DNA of 43,371 bases, from NCBI GenBank assembly GCA_946479855.1, contig CAMLHL010000018.1, positions 1 to 43,371 on the forward strand, read 5' to 3'. Shown here in pieces: positions 8,124 to 16,708 of the stretch; position 1 is the stretch's first letter; each line of letters begins with the position of its first letter. The notes under the pieces were generated by a model, which was given only the letters and a program-made list of their open reading frames with translations, made no database searches and was not told where the DNA came from. This stretch comes from an uncultured Pseudomonadota bacterium (GTDB taxonomy: Bacteria; Pseudomonadota; Gammaproteobacteria; Burkholderiales; Rhodocyclaceae). The translations under genes were made by a program, and so were the position numbers.

Positions 8124-9676
8124 CAGCGGTCGTGCCCTGCGTAACTGAGATTGAAGGATTTGTTGATCAGCGGGAAGTCGGGAACGATATTGCCGATCAC
8201 GGCATGTTCGAGCACTGGCCAATTCTGCCAGGAGGGGTCGTGACAGTGGCAGCGTTTGATCTTTTTCCCATCAGATTCGAGTGCAACAAAGACTTCGCCC
8301 CTCCAGCCCTCGATCCATCCGGCCCCCAAGCGGTTACCAGAATTTTCTGCAAGAGGTACGATAGTTTCGCCTACCGGTAGTTGCAGTGCGATTTGCTGGA
8401 TTAGCCGCAACGATTCGAGCAGTTCGTCGAAGCGGACATTGACGCGGCTGGCCACGTCGCCATTGTGATAAAGCGCTGGTTTCACTTCGAACTTGTTGTA
8501 CGGCGCCATCTCGAAATCGGCGCGCAGGTCGGAAGCGATGCCGCTGGCCCTGGCGGCGAAGCCAAGCAGCCCCAATTTTTTGGCCAGATCATGGCTGACC
8601 TTGCCCGTCGCGATGAAGCGATCCTGTAAGCCGGCATGATTTTCATAGATGCCCCGAAGTGCTCGGATTTCATCGGCAAATTGCTCGCACTGGAGAATGA
8701 GACTTTGGGCGCCCGCTGCATCGAGATCAACCGCGACGCCGCCGGGAATCACCTTGTCCATGAGGAAACGATGCCCGAACAGCCGGTCGTTCAAGCGCAC
8801 CCAGTCTTCCTTCAGGCGCATGAACTGGCTCAGTCCAAAGGCGAATGCCGCATCGTTCCCGAGCGCTCCTAGATCTCCAAGATGGTTGGCGACCCGCTCG
8901 CGCTCCAGCATCAGTGCGCGAAGCCAGCGGCCTCGCAGGGGCACGCGGGTATCCCCCAGGCTTTCCAATGCCATGCAATAGGCCCAGGAGAAAGCGACGG
9001 TCGAATCACCGGACACGCGGCCAGCCAGGCGATGGCCTTCACCGGCCGGCAATTCCTCGAAGCGCTTGTCGATCCCTTTGTGTTTGTAGCCCAGTCGCTC
9101 TTCCAGGCGAAGGGTTTTTTCCCCGACGACGGAGAATCGGAAATGGCCTGGCTCGATGATCCCGGCGTGGACGGGGCCAACCGCAATTTCGTGAACGCCA
9201 TCGCCTTCGACGCGCACGAATGGGTAATCCCCAGCCTTCAGATCGGGGAAATTCTCGTGGCCGGTGGCATTCTCTCTGAGCGGAAAATAGTCGGCGGGCC
9301 AGGCACCGTGGTTGAGCCACGGCCGGCGATCCGCTTGCCGCTCAGCACGAATCCCCACCAAGTCGTGGGTGGCGCGTTGCATCCGGGCGGCACTCGGGAA
9401 AATGCCGGAGAGATCGGGATAGCAATTGAGGTGCTGATCGAGCGGCATTTCCAGGATCAGTAAGCCCTCCGCAGTGGCGAAGGCGGCCGATGCGACAAAG
9501 ATGGCAATCTCATTATTTCTGCGTTCACTTCCCCACAGGCTGATGAGTCGCCCATCACTTGCGGCCACGGCATGGGCAATGGCCTGCCAGTCGCTGCTAA
9601 CGCATTGCGTACGCCACATGGGCAAAGGCGTAGCGAGATGTTCCAAGTCGAGCGAGAAGTCAGGGAGATTCATCAA
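8123..9676 (-). CDS. hyfG: Ehr complex 1 large subunit (HyfG/NuoCD-like), NiFe ligands absent
   Basis: A 517-residue fusion of a NuoC-like N-terminal domain (residues ~1-150) and a NuoD/hydrogenase-large-subunit-like domain beginning at VGPVHAGIIEPGHFRF. In NiFe hydrogenases four cysteines bind the metal centre. Here the first pair region reads RVSGDSTVAF (residues 220-229) in place of RVCGICGFAH, and the last pair region reads NLSYAGHDR at the C-terminus in place of DPCVSCTER. All four ligand positions are therefore non-cysteine, and H2 chemistry at NiFe is excluded. This is the hallmark of Ehr complexes, which probably use the site for another reaction or for quinone-like chemistry. It overlaps hyfF1 by 4 bp and hyfI1 by 1 bp. 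Confidence 0.9.
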   Translation of the reverse strand: MMNLPDFSLDLEHLATPLPMWRTQCVSSDWQAIAHAVAASDGRLISLWGSERRNNEIAIFVASAAFATAEGLLILEMPLDQHLNCYPDLSGIFPSAARMQRATHDLVGIRAERQADRRPWLNHGAWPADYFPLRENATGHENFPDLKAGDYPFVRVEGDGVHEIAVGPVHAGIIEPGHFRFSVVGEKTLRLEERLGYKHKGIDKRFEELPAGEGHRLAGRVSGDSTVAFSWAYCMALESLGDTRVPLRGRWLRALMLERERVANHLGDLGALGNDAAFAFGLSQFMRLKEDWVRLNDRLFGHRFLMDKVIPGGVAVDLDAAGAQSLILQCEQFADEIRALRGIYENHAGLQDRFIATGKVSHDLAKKLGLLGFAARASGIASDLRADFEMAPYNKFEVKPALYHNGDVASRVNVRFDELLESLRLIQQIALQLPVGETIVPLAENSGNRLGAGWIEGWRGEVFVALESDGKKIKRCHCHDPSWQNWPVLEHAVIGNIVPDFPLINKSFNLSYAGHDR

Positions 9677-11130
9677 TACGCTCCCAGGAGGCGGGCTGCC
9701 TGTCGGTACCAGGTGTCAAGATAGGGGGGGACGTAGAAACCGAGCATCAGTCCGAAAGCGAGATGGATGAATACCGGTAGCAGGGCCGGCGGATGGGCCA
9801 GGGGCTTTACCGAAGTGATGCCAAAAACCATCGGCTGAACGCGCCGAAATATGGCCGCGAACGAAATGCCCAAGGCGAGCAGCAACAAGGGTGTGGACCA
9901 TGGTAAGTGGCGCATGGCCGAGGTCAGGATCAGGAATTCACTGGCGAAAATACCGAAGGGCGGCATACCGAGGATGGCCAGGGAACCCAGCATCAACCCC
10001 CAGCCGACCGTTGGCGAAACCTTGATCAAGCCGCGTATGTCTTCCATCAATTGCGAGCCGGCTTTTTGTACAGCATGCCCGACCGAGAAGAAGATGGCCG
10101 ACTTGATCAGGGAATGCAGTGTCATGTGGAGCAGGCCGGCGAAACTGGCGACTGGTCCGCCCAGGCCGAAGGCAAAGGTGATTAAGCCCATGTGCTCGAT
10201 CGACGAATAGGCGAACATCCGCTTGATGTCCTTCTGCCGGAACAGGAAGAAGGAGGCCGCGACAACCGAGAGCAGGCCGAAGCCGACCAGCAAGTCGCCA
10301 GCAAAGCGACTGTGCAGGGCACCGTCGGTCAGCACCTTGCAACGCAGAATGGCGTACAGTGCGACGTTGAGCAGCAGACCAGAAAGAACGGCTGAAATGG
10401 GGGTTGGCCCCTCAGCATGTGCATCCGGCAGCCAGTTGTGCACGGGGACGAGACCCGCCTTGGTACCATAGCCCAACAGAAGAAAAACAAAGGCCAGCGA
10501 AATAATGGTCGGGTTTAGCTGTGTCTTGACGGCATCGAGGTTCGTCCATAGCAAAGCATCGACGCCATCGGGAATCACGCGATCGGCTGCCATGTAGAGC
10601 AGGATGGTGCCAAACAGGGCTTGCGCGATGCCAACCCCGCACAGGATGAAGTATTTCCAGGCAGCCTCCAGGCTGGCTGGGGTGCGGTACACCGATACCA
10701 GCAGCACGGTCGTCAAGGTAGCCGCTTCCATTGCCACCCACAGCGTTCCCATGTTGTTGGTGGTCAGGGCCACCAGCATGGTGAGGGCGAAAAATTGGTA
10801 CATGCTGTGGTAGAGCCGCATGCGACCGGGCGTCATCTTGCCGTGGTCTTGCTCGACCTGCATGTACGGCCGGGAGAATATGGCCGTGGTCATGCCGACA
10901 AATGCGGTCAGTGTGACCAGGAAAACATTGAGCGGGTCGATGAAAAACTGGTTGCCTAGCGCCATCAGGGGCCCATGGTCGATGATTTGAACCGTCAGCC
11001 AGCAGGCGGCGAGGAAACTGGCACCGCTGAATGCTACGTTGACGTTGCGTGCCTGCGGGTGGTGGCCAACGAGCGCGAGTACCAGCCCGCCCAACAAGGG
11101 AATGCCGAAGACCAGGTAGAGGGCTTCCAT
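9673..11130 (-). CDS. hyfF: Ehr complex 1 antiporter-like membrane subunit (HyfF/NuoN-like)
   Basis: A 485-residue polytopic subunit of the Mrp-antiporter/NuoLMN superfamily, closest in length and motif order to HyfF. Signature segments are LWVAMEAATLTTVLLVSVYR (conserved acidic residue in the fifth helix), YGTKAGLVPVHNWLPDAHAEGPTPISAVLSG (conserved Lys of the broken helix) and KRMFAYSSIEHMGLITFA. Such subunits form half-channels for proton or sodium translocation. About fourteen hydrophobic stretches are visible. The start lies 4 bp after the hyfE1 stop and the end overlaps hyfG1 by 4 bp, so the operon is tightly packed. Confidence 0.92.
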   Translation of the reverse strand: MEALYLVFGIPLLGGLVLALVGHHPQARNVNVAFSGASFLAACWLTVQIIDHGPLMALGNQFFIDPLNVFLVTLTAFVGMTTAIFSRPYMQVEQDHGKMTPGRMRLYHSMYQFFALTMLVALTTNNMGTLWVAMEAATLTTVLLVSVYRTPASLEAAWKYFILCGVGIAQALFGTILLYMAADRVIPDGVDALLWTNLDAVKTQLNPTIISLAFVFLLLGYGTKAGLVPVHNWLPDAHAEGPTPISAVLSGLLLNVALYAILRCKVLTDGALHSRFAGDLLVGFGLLSVVAASFFLFRQKDIKRMFAYSSIEHMGLITFAFGLGGPVASFAGLLHMTLHSLIKSAIFFSVGHAVQKAGSQLMEDIRGLIKVSPTVGWGLMLGSLAILGMPPFGIFASEFLILTSAMRHLPWSTPLLLLALGISFAAIFRRVQPMVFGITSVKPLAHPPALLPVFIHLAFGLMLGFYVPPYLDTWYRQAARLLGAY

Positions 11131-11134
11131 CGGC

Positions 11135-11794
11135 TCAGTCCTCCTTCAGCTTTTCGAGATGGCGGATATCTAGGCTGTCGAACTGTTCCCGAATCTGGAA
11201 CATGAAAACCCCCAGGATCAGAATGCCCACCAATACGTCGAGTGCGATGCCGAGTTCGACGACCATCGGCATGCCATACGTTGCCGATGTCGCAGCCAGG
11301 AAGAGCGCATTTTCCATGGCCAGAAAACCGATGACCTGCGGAACAGCCTTGGCCCGGGTAATCATCATCAAGAATGACAAAAGAATGCAGGCCAGTGCGA
11401 TGCCCAGCGTGCCGTGTGCAATCGTTTCAGAGAATTTTGCGATGGGTAGCGCGACATTGAACGCAAAAACAACCAGCACAATGCCGACGATCATCAAGGT
11501 TGGGATGTTGACCAGGGTTTCGATGTCCCAGCGAACGTTCAGGCGGTTGATGAGCCGGTGCAGCATCAAGGGAATCAGGATGACCTTGAGCAGCAGCGTC
11601 ATCGCCGCCGAATAGTAGAGGTGGTGCTGGTTCGTGACGTAGGCGACGACCGTCGTCGAACCAACTACCGCCAGGCCTTGCCAGGTATAGAGGTAGATCA
11701 AGCTCAGGATTCGCCGCTGCGACAGCATGGCGAAGGCCAGGATCAGGATGATCGAAGCGAACAGGTTGATGAATTGCGGGATCAGCGTATTCAT
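11135..11794 (-). CDS. hyfE: Ehr complex 1 membrane subunit (HyfE-like, NuoK-related)
   Basis: A 219-residue protein with about six to seven membrane helices (ILILAFAMLSQRRILSLIYLYTWQGLAVVG, then GIALACILLSFLMMITRA and ENALFLAATSATYGMPMVVELGIALDVLVGILILGVF). The C-terminal part resembles NuoK with its conserved glutamates inside membrane helices (MENAL, VELGIALD), as in HyfE. It should contribute to the ion pathway at the interface with the catalytic arm. Its start is immediately next to the hyfC1 stop. HyfE of E. coli is 216 residues, so the length is normal. Confidence 0.9.
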   Translation of the reverse strand: MNTLIPQFINLFASIILILAFAMLSQRRILSLIYLYTWQGLAVVGSTTVVAYVTNQHHLYYSAAMTLLLKVILIPLMLHRLINRLNVRWDIETLVNIPTLMIVGIVLVVFAFNVALPIAKFSETIAHGTLGIALACILLSFLMMITRAKAVPQVIGFLAMENALFLAATSATYGMPMVVELGIALDVLVGILILGVFMFQIREQFDSLDIRHLEKLKED

Positions 11795-12742
11795 TCAGGC
11801 ACCCAGCAGAAAGTGCACCAACATGCCGATCACTGCCAGCAAAAAGGCCGTGGCGAGGAATTCAGGCACCCGAAAAATACGCATCTTGGCGGAGAGCGTT
11901 TCGCTCAGGGCGAGCAGGAAACCGCCGATGGCCAATTTCAGAGCCAGCGCGGGAATGGCGAAAATCAACGCCAGAGGCGAACCGGCCTCGGCAATGCCCC
12001 AGGGAAAAAATAGGGCCAAGCCAATACATGAATAGGCGAATAATTTCAGACCAGACGCCCATTCGATCAGAGCCAGGTGGCGCCCGGAATATTCGAGGAT
12101 CAGCGCTTCGTGGATCATCGTCAGTTCGAGGTGGGTGGCCGGGTTATCGATTGGAACGCGGGCGTTTTCGGCGAACGAGACCATGGTGAAGGCGATGCCG
12201 GCGAACGCCAGGCTGGGATAGATGGCGAACTCCTTGTGGGCCAGGAACTCGACGATGCTGGTCAGCGCCGTGGAGTGGCTGATCAGCGAGGCGGTGAACA
12301 ACACGGCCAACAAGGCAGGTTCTGCCAGAAAGCCGATCAACATTTCCCGTCGCGCGCCGAGCGATCCGAAGGCCGTGCCGATATCCATGGCCGCCAGGGA
12401 AATGAAAAACCGCGCTACTGCGAAAATCCCGACCAGCGCAATGGCGTCGGCCGCGGGCGAAAGCGGCAAATCGGTTGAAAGCGTTGGAATGATCGAGCAG
12501 GCGAGCACCATGCACCCGAATACGATATAAGGTGCCATGCGGAACAGCGAGGAAGCATGGTCAGCGACAACGGACTCTTTGTGGAACAGCTTGTGCAACA
12601 TCCGATAGGGTTGCAGGAGACCGGCCCCTGAACGGTTCTGTAGCCAGGCGCGCCATTGGTTAACCCAGCCCATCAGGAGCGGAGCCCCGAGCAAGGCGAT
12701 GAAGATCGCCAAAAGTTGCGCGAGAATACCCAGGCCGTTCAT
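11795..12742 (-). CDS. hyfC: Ehr complex 1 membrane anchor (HyfC/NuoH-like)
   Basis: A 315-residue NuoH/HyfC-type subunit that holds the catalytic arm on the membrane and shapes the quinone-type chamber in complex I. The key family block ENARVPIDNPATHLELTMIHEALILEYSG and the earlier GWVNQWRAWLQNRSGAGLLQPYRMLHKL are both intact, with about eight membrane helices. The ATG at 12742 overlaps the hyfB1 stop (ATGA); the open frame continues upstream to 12844, but that extension is inside hyfB1 and has no ribosome site. Confidence 0.92.
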   Translation of the reverse strand: MNGLGILAQLLAIFIALLGAPLLMGWVNQWRAWLQNRSGAGLLQPYRMLHKLFHKESVVADHASSLFRMAPYIVFGCMVLACSIIPTLSTDLPLSPAADAIALVGIFAVARFFISLAAMDIGTAFGSLGARREMLIGFLAEPALLAVLFTASLISHSTALTSIVEFLAHKEFAIYPSLAFAGIAFTMVSFAENARVPIDNPATHLELTMIHEALILEYSGRHLALIEWASGLKLFAYSCIGLALFFPWGIAEAGSPLALIFAIPALALKLAIGGFLLALSETLSAKMRIFRVPEFLATAFLLAVIGMLVHFLLGA

Positions 12743-14751
12743 CGTTGTACCAGGAATAGCATGAACAACAGTGTCAGAAAGCTGTACAGGAGATAGATGG
12801 CGATGCGTCCTTGTTGGAGACGCCCCACAATCCCAGCAACCCATTCGGTCAGGCGGCCAATCGGTAGGTACAGCCAGTGCCAGATATGGTCGCCCACTTC
12901 GACGCGATAATGCGGCTCAGTATCGAAGGGCGTCGGCAAATGCCTGTCCATGCGGAAGAACGGCTCGAAAATCTGGCGGATCGGCTGCCCGAATCCTTCG
13001 GCCGTATCCTGCATGCGTGCGGTTTGCCAACGATGACCGCAATCCCAGGGGGGCGATCGGCGCAAGCGGCCATGGTAAAGAAGTCTGACCAATATAAAAG
13101 CCAGCAAACACCCAGCGGCTGCGCCGAGGAGAAAGAGCATTGGCGCATAACTGGCCCGGTCGGTCGAAATGGGCACCAAGTACAGCCATGAATGAATGCC
13201 TTCCTGGCGACCGATGGCAGCCCCGATCCAATGTATCGATATGGTATCGATCAAGTGAATCAGCGCATTCGGGAATAAACCCAGGCCAACGCACCAGCCG
13301 GCGAGCCACAGCATGCCGATCCTTTCCCAAAGGCCGGTATCGTGCGCCCTTGCTAGCTTCTCTTCGCGCGGTTGGCCCAGGAAAATAATCCCGAAGAATT
13401 TGACCATGGCGTAGCCGGCCAGTGCAGCCACGAGCGCGATGACCGCCGCCACGATCGGGATGAACATGTTGAGGAAGGAATCCGGCAGGCTGGGAGTGAA
13501 CAGAAAACTCTGCAAAAGCAGCCATTCCGAAATGAATCCGGAAAATGGCGGTAAGCCGGAACTTGCGAGCACGCCGACCAAAACGAGCCAGGCAGCCCAA
13601 GGCATAAAGCGGATCAAGCCACCCAAGCGGCCGAGATTGCGTTCACCTGTCGCATGCAGTACGGTACCGGTGCCCAGGAAGAGCAGGCTTTTGAAGAAAG
13701 CGTGGCTGGCCACGTGGTAGAGGGTCGCGGTCAGCGCCAGTGCCGTCAACAAGGGCATCCGGTAGGCAAGGAATATCAGTGTCAATCCCATACCGCTGAG
13801 GAGCAGGCCGATATTTTCGATCGACGAATAGGCCAGCAGTCGCTTCATGTCCGTCTGTACCGTGGCAAAAACGACACCGAACAGGGCGGTCAGCAGTCCC
13901 AAGGCGAGCAGGATGCCTCCCCACCACCATGGCCCTGCTGGTAGCAGATCCAGGGTCATGCGTAACAATCCGTAAATGGCGGTTTTGAGCATGATGCCGC
14001 TCATTAGCGCCGAGACGGGTGACGGAGCGGCGGGGTGGGCTTCGGGAAGCCAGACATGCAAGGGAAACATGCCTGCCTTGGCCCCAAAGCCAACAACAGC
14101 CATGCCAAATGCTGCCGAAGCCCAGAATGGGGACAGAGACTGGGCGCGCATATTGGCGAAGGTGTAGTCGCCAGTATTTGCCTGGAGCACGCCAAAGCAA
14201 AGCAGGATGCTGATGGCACCGACGTGGGCGACTAACAGGTAGATAAACCCGGCACGCTGCACCTCGGGCAGCTTATGGCTGGCCGTAACGAGGAAGAACG
14301 AAGAGAGGGCCATCGTCTCCCAGGCGACCATGAAGGCGTAGGCGTCATCTGCCAGCAAGACCATAGCCATGCTGGCCAGGAAAGTGTGGTATTCGAAGCA
14401 CAGCAGGCCAGGCGGCGTACCGGTTCCCTTGCGGAAATAGCCGGCAGCGAAGACGGAGATGCCGGCACCAGCGCCGCCAAGGATCAGGAGGAAAAAAGCT
14501 GACAAGGCATCTGCGCGCAAATGGAACGGCAGTCCCGGCAATCCAATTGGCAGCACAGTGATGTTGGCACCATCACCAAACAATTGCAGGGCTGCCGACG
14601 CCATCACCAAGCAGGCCAGGCCACCAAGCGGGAAAAGCAAGCGGGCAACGATGTCAAATTGCCTCAGCGCGGCAATTCCCGCAACTCCGATCACCAACCA
14701 GAGGCCGATGACCAATAGCATCCAATCAATGGGAAGCCAGGTCAGTGACAT
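12739..14751 (-). CDS. hyfB: Ehr complex 1 antiporter-like membrane subunit (HyfB/NuoL-like)
   Basis: A 670-residue proton-translocating-type subunit of the NuoL/HyfB group. Charged residues of the ion path are in place: E145 in FMVAWETMALSS and K225 in GFGAKAGMFPLHVWLPEAHP, plus PSPVSALMSGIMLKTAIYGLLR and KRLLAYSSIENIGLLLSG. The C-terminal part has the HyfB-type signature (WDCGHRWQTARMQDTAEGF) and a final membrane helix. About fifteen or more hydrophobic segments are present. It is the first structural gene of the leftward Ehr set, 21 bp after the receiver-like gene. Only a weak GGAT sits before the start. Confidence 0.92.
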   Translation of the reverse strand: MSLTWLPIDWMLLVIGLWLVIGVAGIAALRQFDIVARLLFPLGGLACLVMASAALQLFGDGANITVLPIGLPGLPFHLRADALSAFFLLILGGAGAGISVFAAGYFRKGTGTPPGLLCFEYHTFLASMAMVLLADDAYAFMVAWETMALSSFFLVTASHKLPEVQRAGFIYLLVAHVGAISILLCFGVLQANTGDYTFANMRAQSLSPFWASAAFGMAVVGFGAKAGMFPLHVWLPEAHPAAPSPVSALMSGIMLKTAIYGLLRMTLDLLPAGPWWWGGILLALGLLTALFGVVFATVQTDMKRLLAYSSIENIGLLLSGMGLTLIFLAYRMPLLTALALTATLYHVASHAFFKSLLFLGTGTVLHATGERNLGRLGGLIRFMPWAAWLVLVGVLASSGLPPFSGFISEWLLLQSFLFTPSLPDSFLNMFIPIVAAVIALVAALAGYAMVKFFGIIFLGQPREEKLARAHDTGLWERIGMLWLAGWCVGLGLFPNALIHLIDTISIHWIGAAIGRQEGIHSWLYLVPISTDRASYAPMLFLLGAAAGCLLAFILVRLLYHGRLRRSPPWDCGHRWQTARMQDTAEGFGQPIRQIFEPFFRMDRHLPTPFDTEPHYRVEVGDHIWHWLYLPIGRLTEWVAGIVGRLQQGRIAIYLLYSFLTLLFMLFLVQR

Positions 14752-14772
14752 ACGGTTTTATCCGCGAATGGT

Positions 14773-15225
14773 TCAAGCCATGCCATATCCGGCTTTCCAG
14801 GGAGAGAACTGCCTGCCCCAGGTTTTTGCGAGGTCTGGGTAGCGCTCCAAAACCAATGGCAGTTCAGCCGACAAAAGGCGGGTTGAAATGAAACCATCAG
14901 CCCCTTTCTGCTGCGCTCGGGCGAAGCCTGCAAACTCCGTCCAATCGGCGACGATGATGATTCGGCTCGAGGGGCTGAGTTGCCGAGCTTCCCGAATAAC
15001 GTGGCTGACGATGCGATCCGGCAATGGTGCGACGATAAAGACTAACTCCGGGGCTGTTCCGGACAATATCTTCAGGAATGCCACTCCGCTGCCGCAATTC
15101 TGTATCGACAAGAATGTTTTGCAATGCGCCAGGCTAGCCGTAATTTTTGCTGCTTTGGTCGGACGGGAACTGACGACAACCACGTTTTCGGCACGATTAT
15201 TGGGTTGCTGCTTATTCACGGCCAT
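14773..15225 (-). CDS. Receiver-domain-like (CheY-fold) protein, phospho-acceptor not evident
   Basis: A 150-residue protein whose order of predicted strands fits a response-regulator receiver domain: NVVVVSSRP (strand 1), PELVFIVAPLPD (strand 3), SRIIIVADWTE (strand 4) and KGADGFISTRLL (strand 5 with the usual alternating Gly-Ala). The acidic pair after strand 1 and the phosphorylatable Asp after strand 3 are not in the usual form (VFIVAPLPD), so phosphorylation is doubtful. No output domain follows. It is the first gene of the leftward Ehr operon. Family membership is a weak structural inference; I would otherwise call it an unrecognised protein. Confidence 0.6.
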   Translation of the reverse strand: MAVNKQQPNNRAENVVVVSSRPTKAAKITASLAHCKTFLSIQNCGSGVAFLKILSGTAPELVFIVAPLPDRIVSHVIREARQLSPSSRIIIVADWTEFAGFARAQQKGADGFISTRLLSAELPLVLERYPDLAKTWGRQFSPWKAGYGMA

Positions 15226-15268
15226 CTCGCCAAGTTGCTGAGGTGTTATTCATGTTGGTTTAAAAAAG

Positions 15269-15300
15269 GGGTGGTCATCGCCAATCGGCGATGACCACCC
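15269..15300 (-). terminator. Rho-independent terminator of the Nudix gene
   Basis: A perfect 14-bp stem (15269-15282 with 15287-15300) and a 4-nt loop is followed, reading leftward, by CTTTTTTAAA. It lies 71 bp beyond the Nudix stop codon and only 43 bp before the next leftward gene. Confidence 0.92.
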
Positions 15301-15371
15301 AAATCCCATAAAACCCGGCTGGCTTGAAAAGGGAGGCCTGGCCGGGCTCAACGAGAGAGGGCGCTTCAAAC

Positions 15372-15911
15372 TTATGCATACGATGCAGGTTCGTTAGGGA
15401 AGTAGCGAATGATTTCCAGCGGGAACCGCGTACCAGCGGCATGATCCCGAATGCATTGCAGAACATAAGGGCTGCGATGGCGATCTTGCTCTGCTTCCAG
15501 TTCGGCGATGCTCATCCAGCGCACGCCGAGTATTTCCGGATCAATCGGTTGCCGTGGCTTGTAATCAGCCAATTTCCCTGTGAACGCAAGGCGCAGGTAC
15601 AGGGTGTTCTTCTGAGCGTGAAACCATTGGTAAAAGCCAACAATGGCGGTTGGGTTAAATAGGTAACCTGATTCTTCGAGCGTCTCACGCATGGCGCCTT
15701 CAGCGGCCGACTCATCGGCCTCCAGTCGACCGGCAGGCTGATTGATAACTCGCCGGCCATCCGCCATCTCTTCGATCACCAGATAGCGCCCATCGCGCTC
15801 AATGACGCCGGCCACGATGACCTGGTGGCGTATCACGCTGACTAAAGAGTTTTTGCTGATGATGTGCGACAACTCATCCCACGACTCTGCATTCGTTTCT
15901 TTGTTAAGCAC
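15372..15911 (-). CDS. Nudix hydrolase, NudJ-like
   Basis: A 179-residue Nudix protein. The Nudix box is complete at residues 61-83 (G-x5-E-x7-RE-x2-EE-x-G), with flanking NQPAGRLEADESAAEGAMRE and FYQWFHAQKNTLYLRLAF segments that resemble NudJ, which dephosphorylates nucleoside and HMP pyrophosphates. The box metal-ligating glutamates (E76, E79, E80) are present, so it should be an active Mg2+-dependent pyrophosphatase; the substrate is not predictable. It has about 25 extra N-terminal residues before the domain compared with NudJ. It has its own terminator and a likely sigma-70 promoter, and is transcribed divergently from the right-hand Ehr operon. Confidence 0.85.
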   Translation of the reverse strand: MLNKETNAESWDELSHIISKNSLVSVIRHQVIVAGVIERDGRYLVIEEMADGRRVINQPAGRLEADESAAEGAMRETLEESGYLFNPTAIVGFYQWFHAQKNTLYLRLAFTGKLADYKPRQPIDPEILGVRWMSIAELEAEQDRHRSPYVLQCIRDHAAGTRFPLEIIRYFPNEPASYA

Positions 15912-15939
15912 TCAAGCACCTCACCACCAAGAATTGCAC

Positions 15940-15964
15940 TGTATGTTAACGTTATTAACATACA
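15940..15964. promoter_or_regulatory. Perfect inverted repeat, candidate operator
   Basis: TGTATGTTAA and TTAACATACA form a 10-bp perfect inverted repeat separated by CGTTA. It sits between the divergent Nudix and ribbon-helix-helix genes. A half-site, TTAACAT, recurs at 16054-16060 just before the regulator gene. The site could bind the neighbouring ribbon-helix-helix protein; there is no T-run to make it a terminator. Confidence 0.65.
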
Positions 15965-16014
15965 GAAATCATTTAATTAGAAAGTTGTGCCAATCATTGT
16001 TGTATCACGTTAAA

Positions 16015-16042
16015 ATTATAGTTACTTGGTTTTAGATGGCAA
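16015..16042 (-). promoter_or_regulatory. Predicted sigma-70 promoter for the Nudix gene
   Basis: On the minus strand TTGCCA (16042-16037), a 16-bp spacer and a consensus TATAAT (16020-16015) are present. Transcription would start near 16008 and cross the inverted repeat at 15940-15964 before reaching the Nudix ATG. Confidence 0.55.
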
Positions 16043-16075
16043 TTTGCATTTGATTAACATGTGGGGATTCTAGGC

Positions 16076-16279
16076 ATGGAGCATCGCACCGCACGTCTCA
16101 CTTTGTTGGTCGATCCCAGGAAGAAAAAGCTCTTCGAAGAGATTTGTGCTCAGCAGGATCTGACGCCGTCACAGGTGGTTAGAAAACTGATTCGCCAGTA
16201 CATGGTGGATAACGCTGGCTCAATCGAAATTCCGGAATGGATGACACGAGGCACCCAGCGCCCAGAGGCGTCGGAGTAA
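16076..16279 (+). CDS. Small ribbon-helix-helix (Arc/MetJ/CopG-like) regulator
   Basis: A 67-residue protein beginning HRTARLTLLVDPRKKKLFEEIC and followed by QQDLTPSQVVRKLIRQYM. This is the beta-strand/helix/helix order of CopG/Arc regulators, where the TARLTLLVD strand would enter the DNA major groove and TPSQVVRKLIRQYM forms the second helix. The ATG at 16076 is used since GGGGA lies about 9 bp upstream; an in-frame GTG at 16061 is the alternative. It is the first gene of the rightward Ehr operon and lies beside the perfect inverted repeat at 15940-15964, so it may control both divergent units. Confidence 0.8.
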   Translation: MEHRTARLTLLVDPRKKKLFEEICAQQDLTPSQVVRKLIRQYMVDNAGSIEIPEWMTRGTQRPEASE

Positions 16280-16308
16280 GTCGGTTTAGTCAACCAGGAG
16301 CCACTGAA

Positions 16309-16704
16309 ATGGAATTGATCGCACGCCTCATGATTCGCCGTTTCGACGCGGGGGAAACCATTGCGGAGCATTTACTTGGGCAAGAACTCGGCAAGTCGAT
16401 AGCGGTTTTCCGGGTTCTTGGCAGGTCGATGAGTCAGGCAATGAAGCTGCTGGTCTGCGAAACCGAAAAACAAAACAACCCGGTTGTCGTTTTGGTGCTC
16501 GGGAAAAGTCGGTTTAGTGATTCCCAGCAAAGTACATTTGTGGCTGCCTGCTCAAAAAGTAAAACACTGGGAGCCAAGGTCGTTGTATGCGGTGGCGATC
16601 CGAGTCTGATGTTTGATCGCCTCGCCGTGTATCGTGACTCGCTGACCTGGTTCCCAAATTTGCATGCCTATGTTTCATCGCTCGAACTAAGCAACCGACA
16701 TTGA
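16309..16704 (+). CDS. Unrecognised 131-residue protein in the Ehr operon
   Basis: I do not recognise a family. The protein is soluble, with no signal peptide or membrane helix. Two hydrophobic strand-like stretches (NPVVVLVLGKSRF and AKVVVCGGDPSLMF) suggest an alpha/beta fold, and it contains an early segment MIRRFDAGETIAEHLLGQELG. The last part holds several aromatic residues (LTWFPNLHAYVSS). AGGAG at 16296-16300 precedes the ATG at 16309; the open frame extends upstream to 16237 without a ribosome site. It sits 29 bp after the regulator and 4 bp before the phosphatase gene, so it is almost certainly cotranscribed with them. A STAS-like or receiver-like fold is possible but not supported by any motif. 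Confidence 0.7.
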   Translation: MELIARLMIRRFDAGETIAEHLLGQELGKSIAVFRVLGRSMSQAMKLLVCETEKQNNPVVVLVLGKSRFSDSQQSTFVAACSKSKTLGAKVVVCGGDPSLMFDRLAVYRDSLTWFPNLHAYVSSLELSNRH

Positions 16705-16708
16705 TTGG

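Noticed and set aside
16029..16050. A sigma-54 promoter before the ribbon-helix-helix gene (TTGG...TGGCA and TGGCAATTTGCA).
   Set aside because: The GG to GC spacing is 9 or fewer bases in each case instead of 10, and sigma-54 does not tolerate this.
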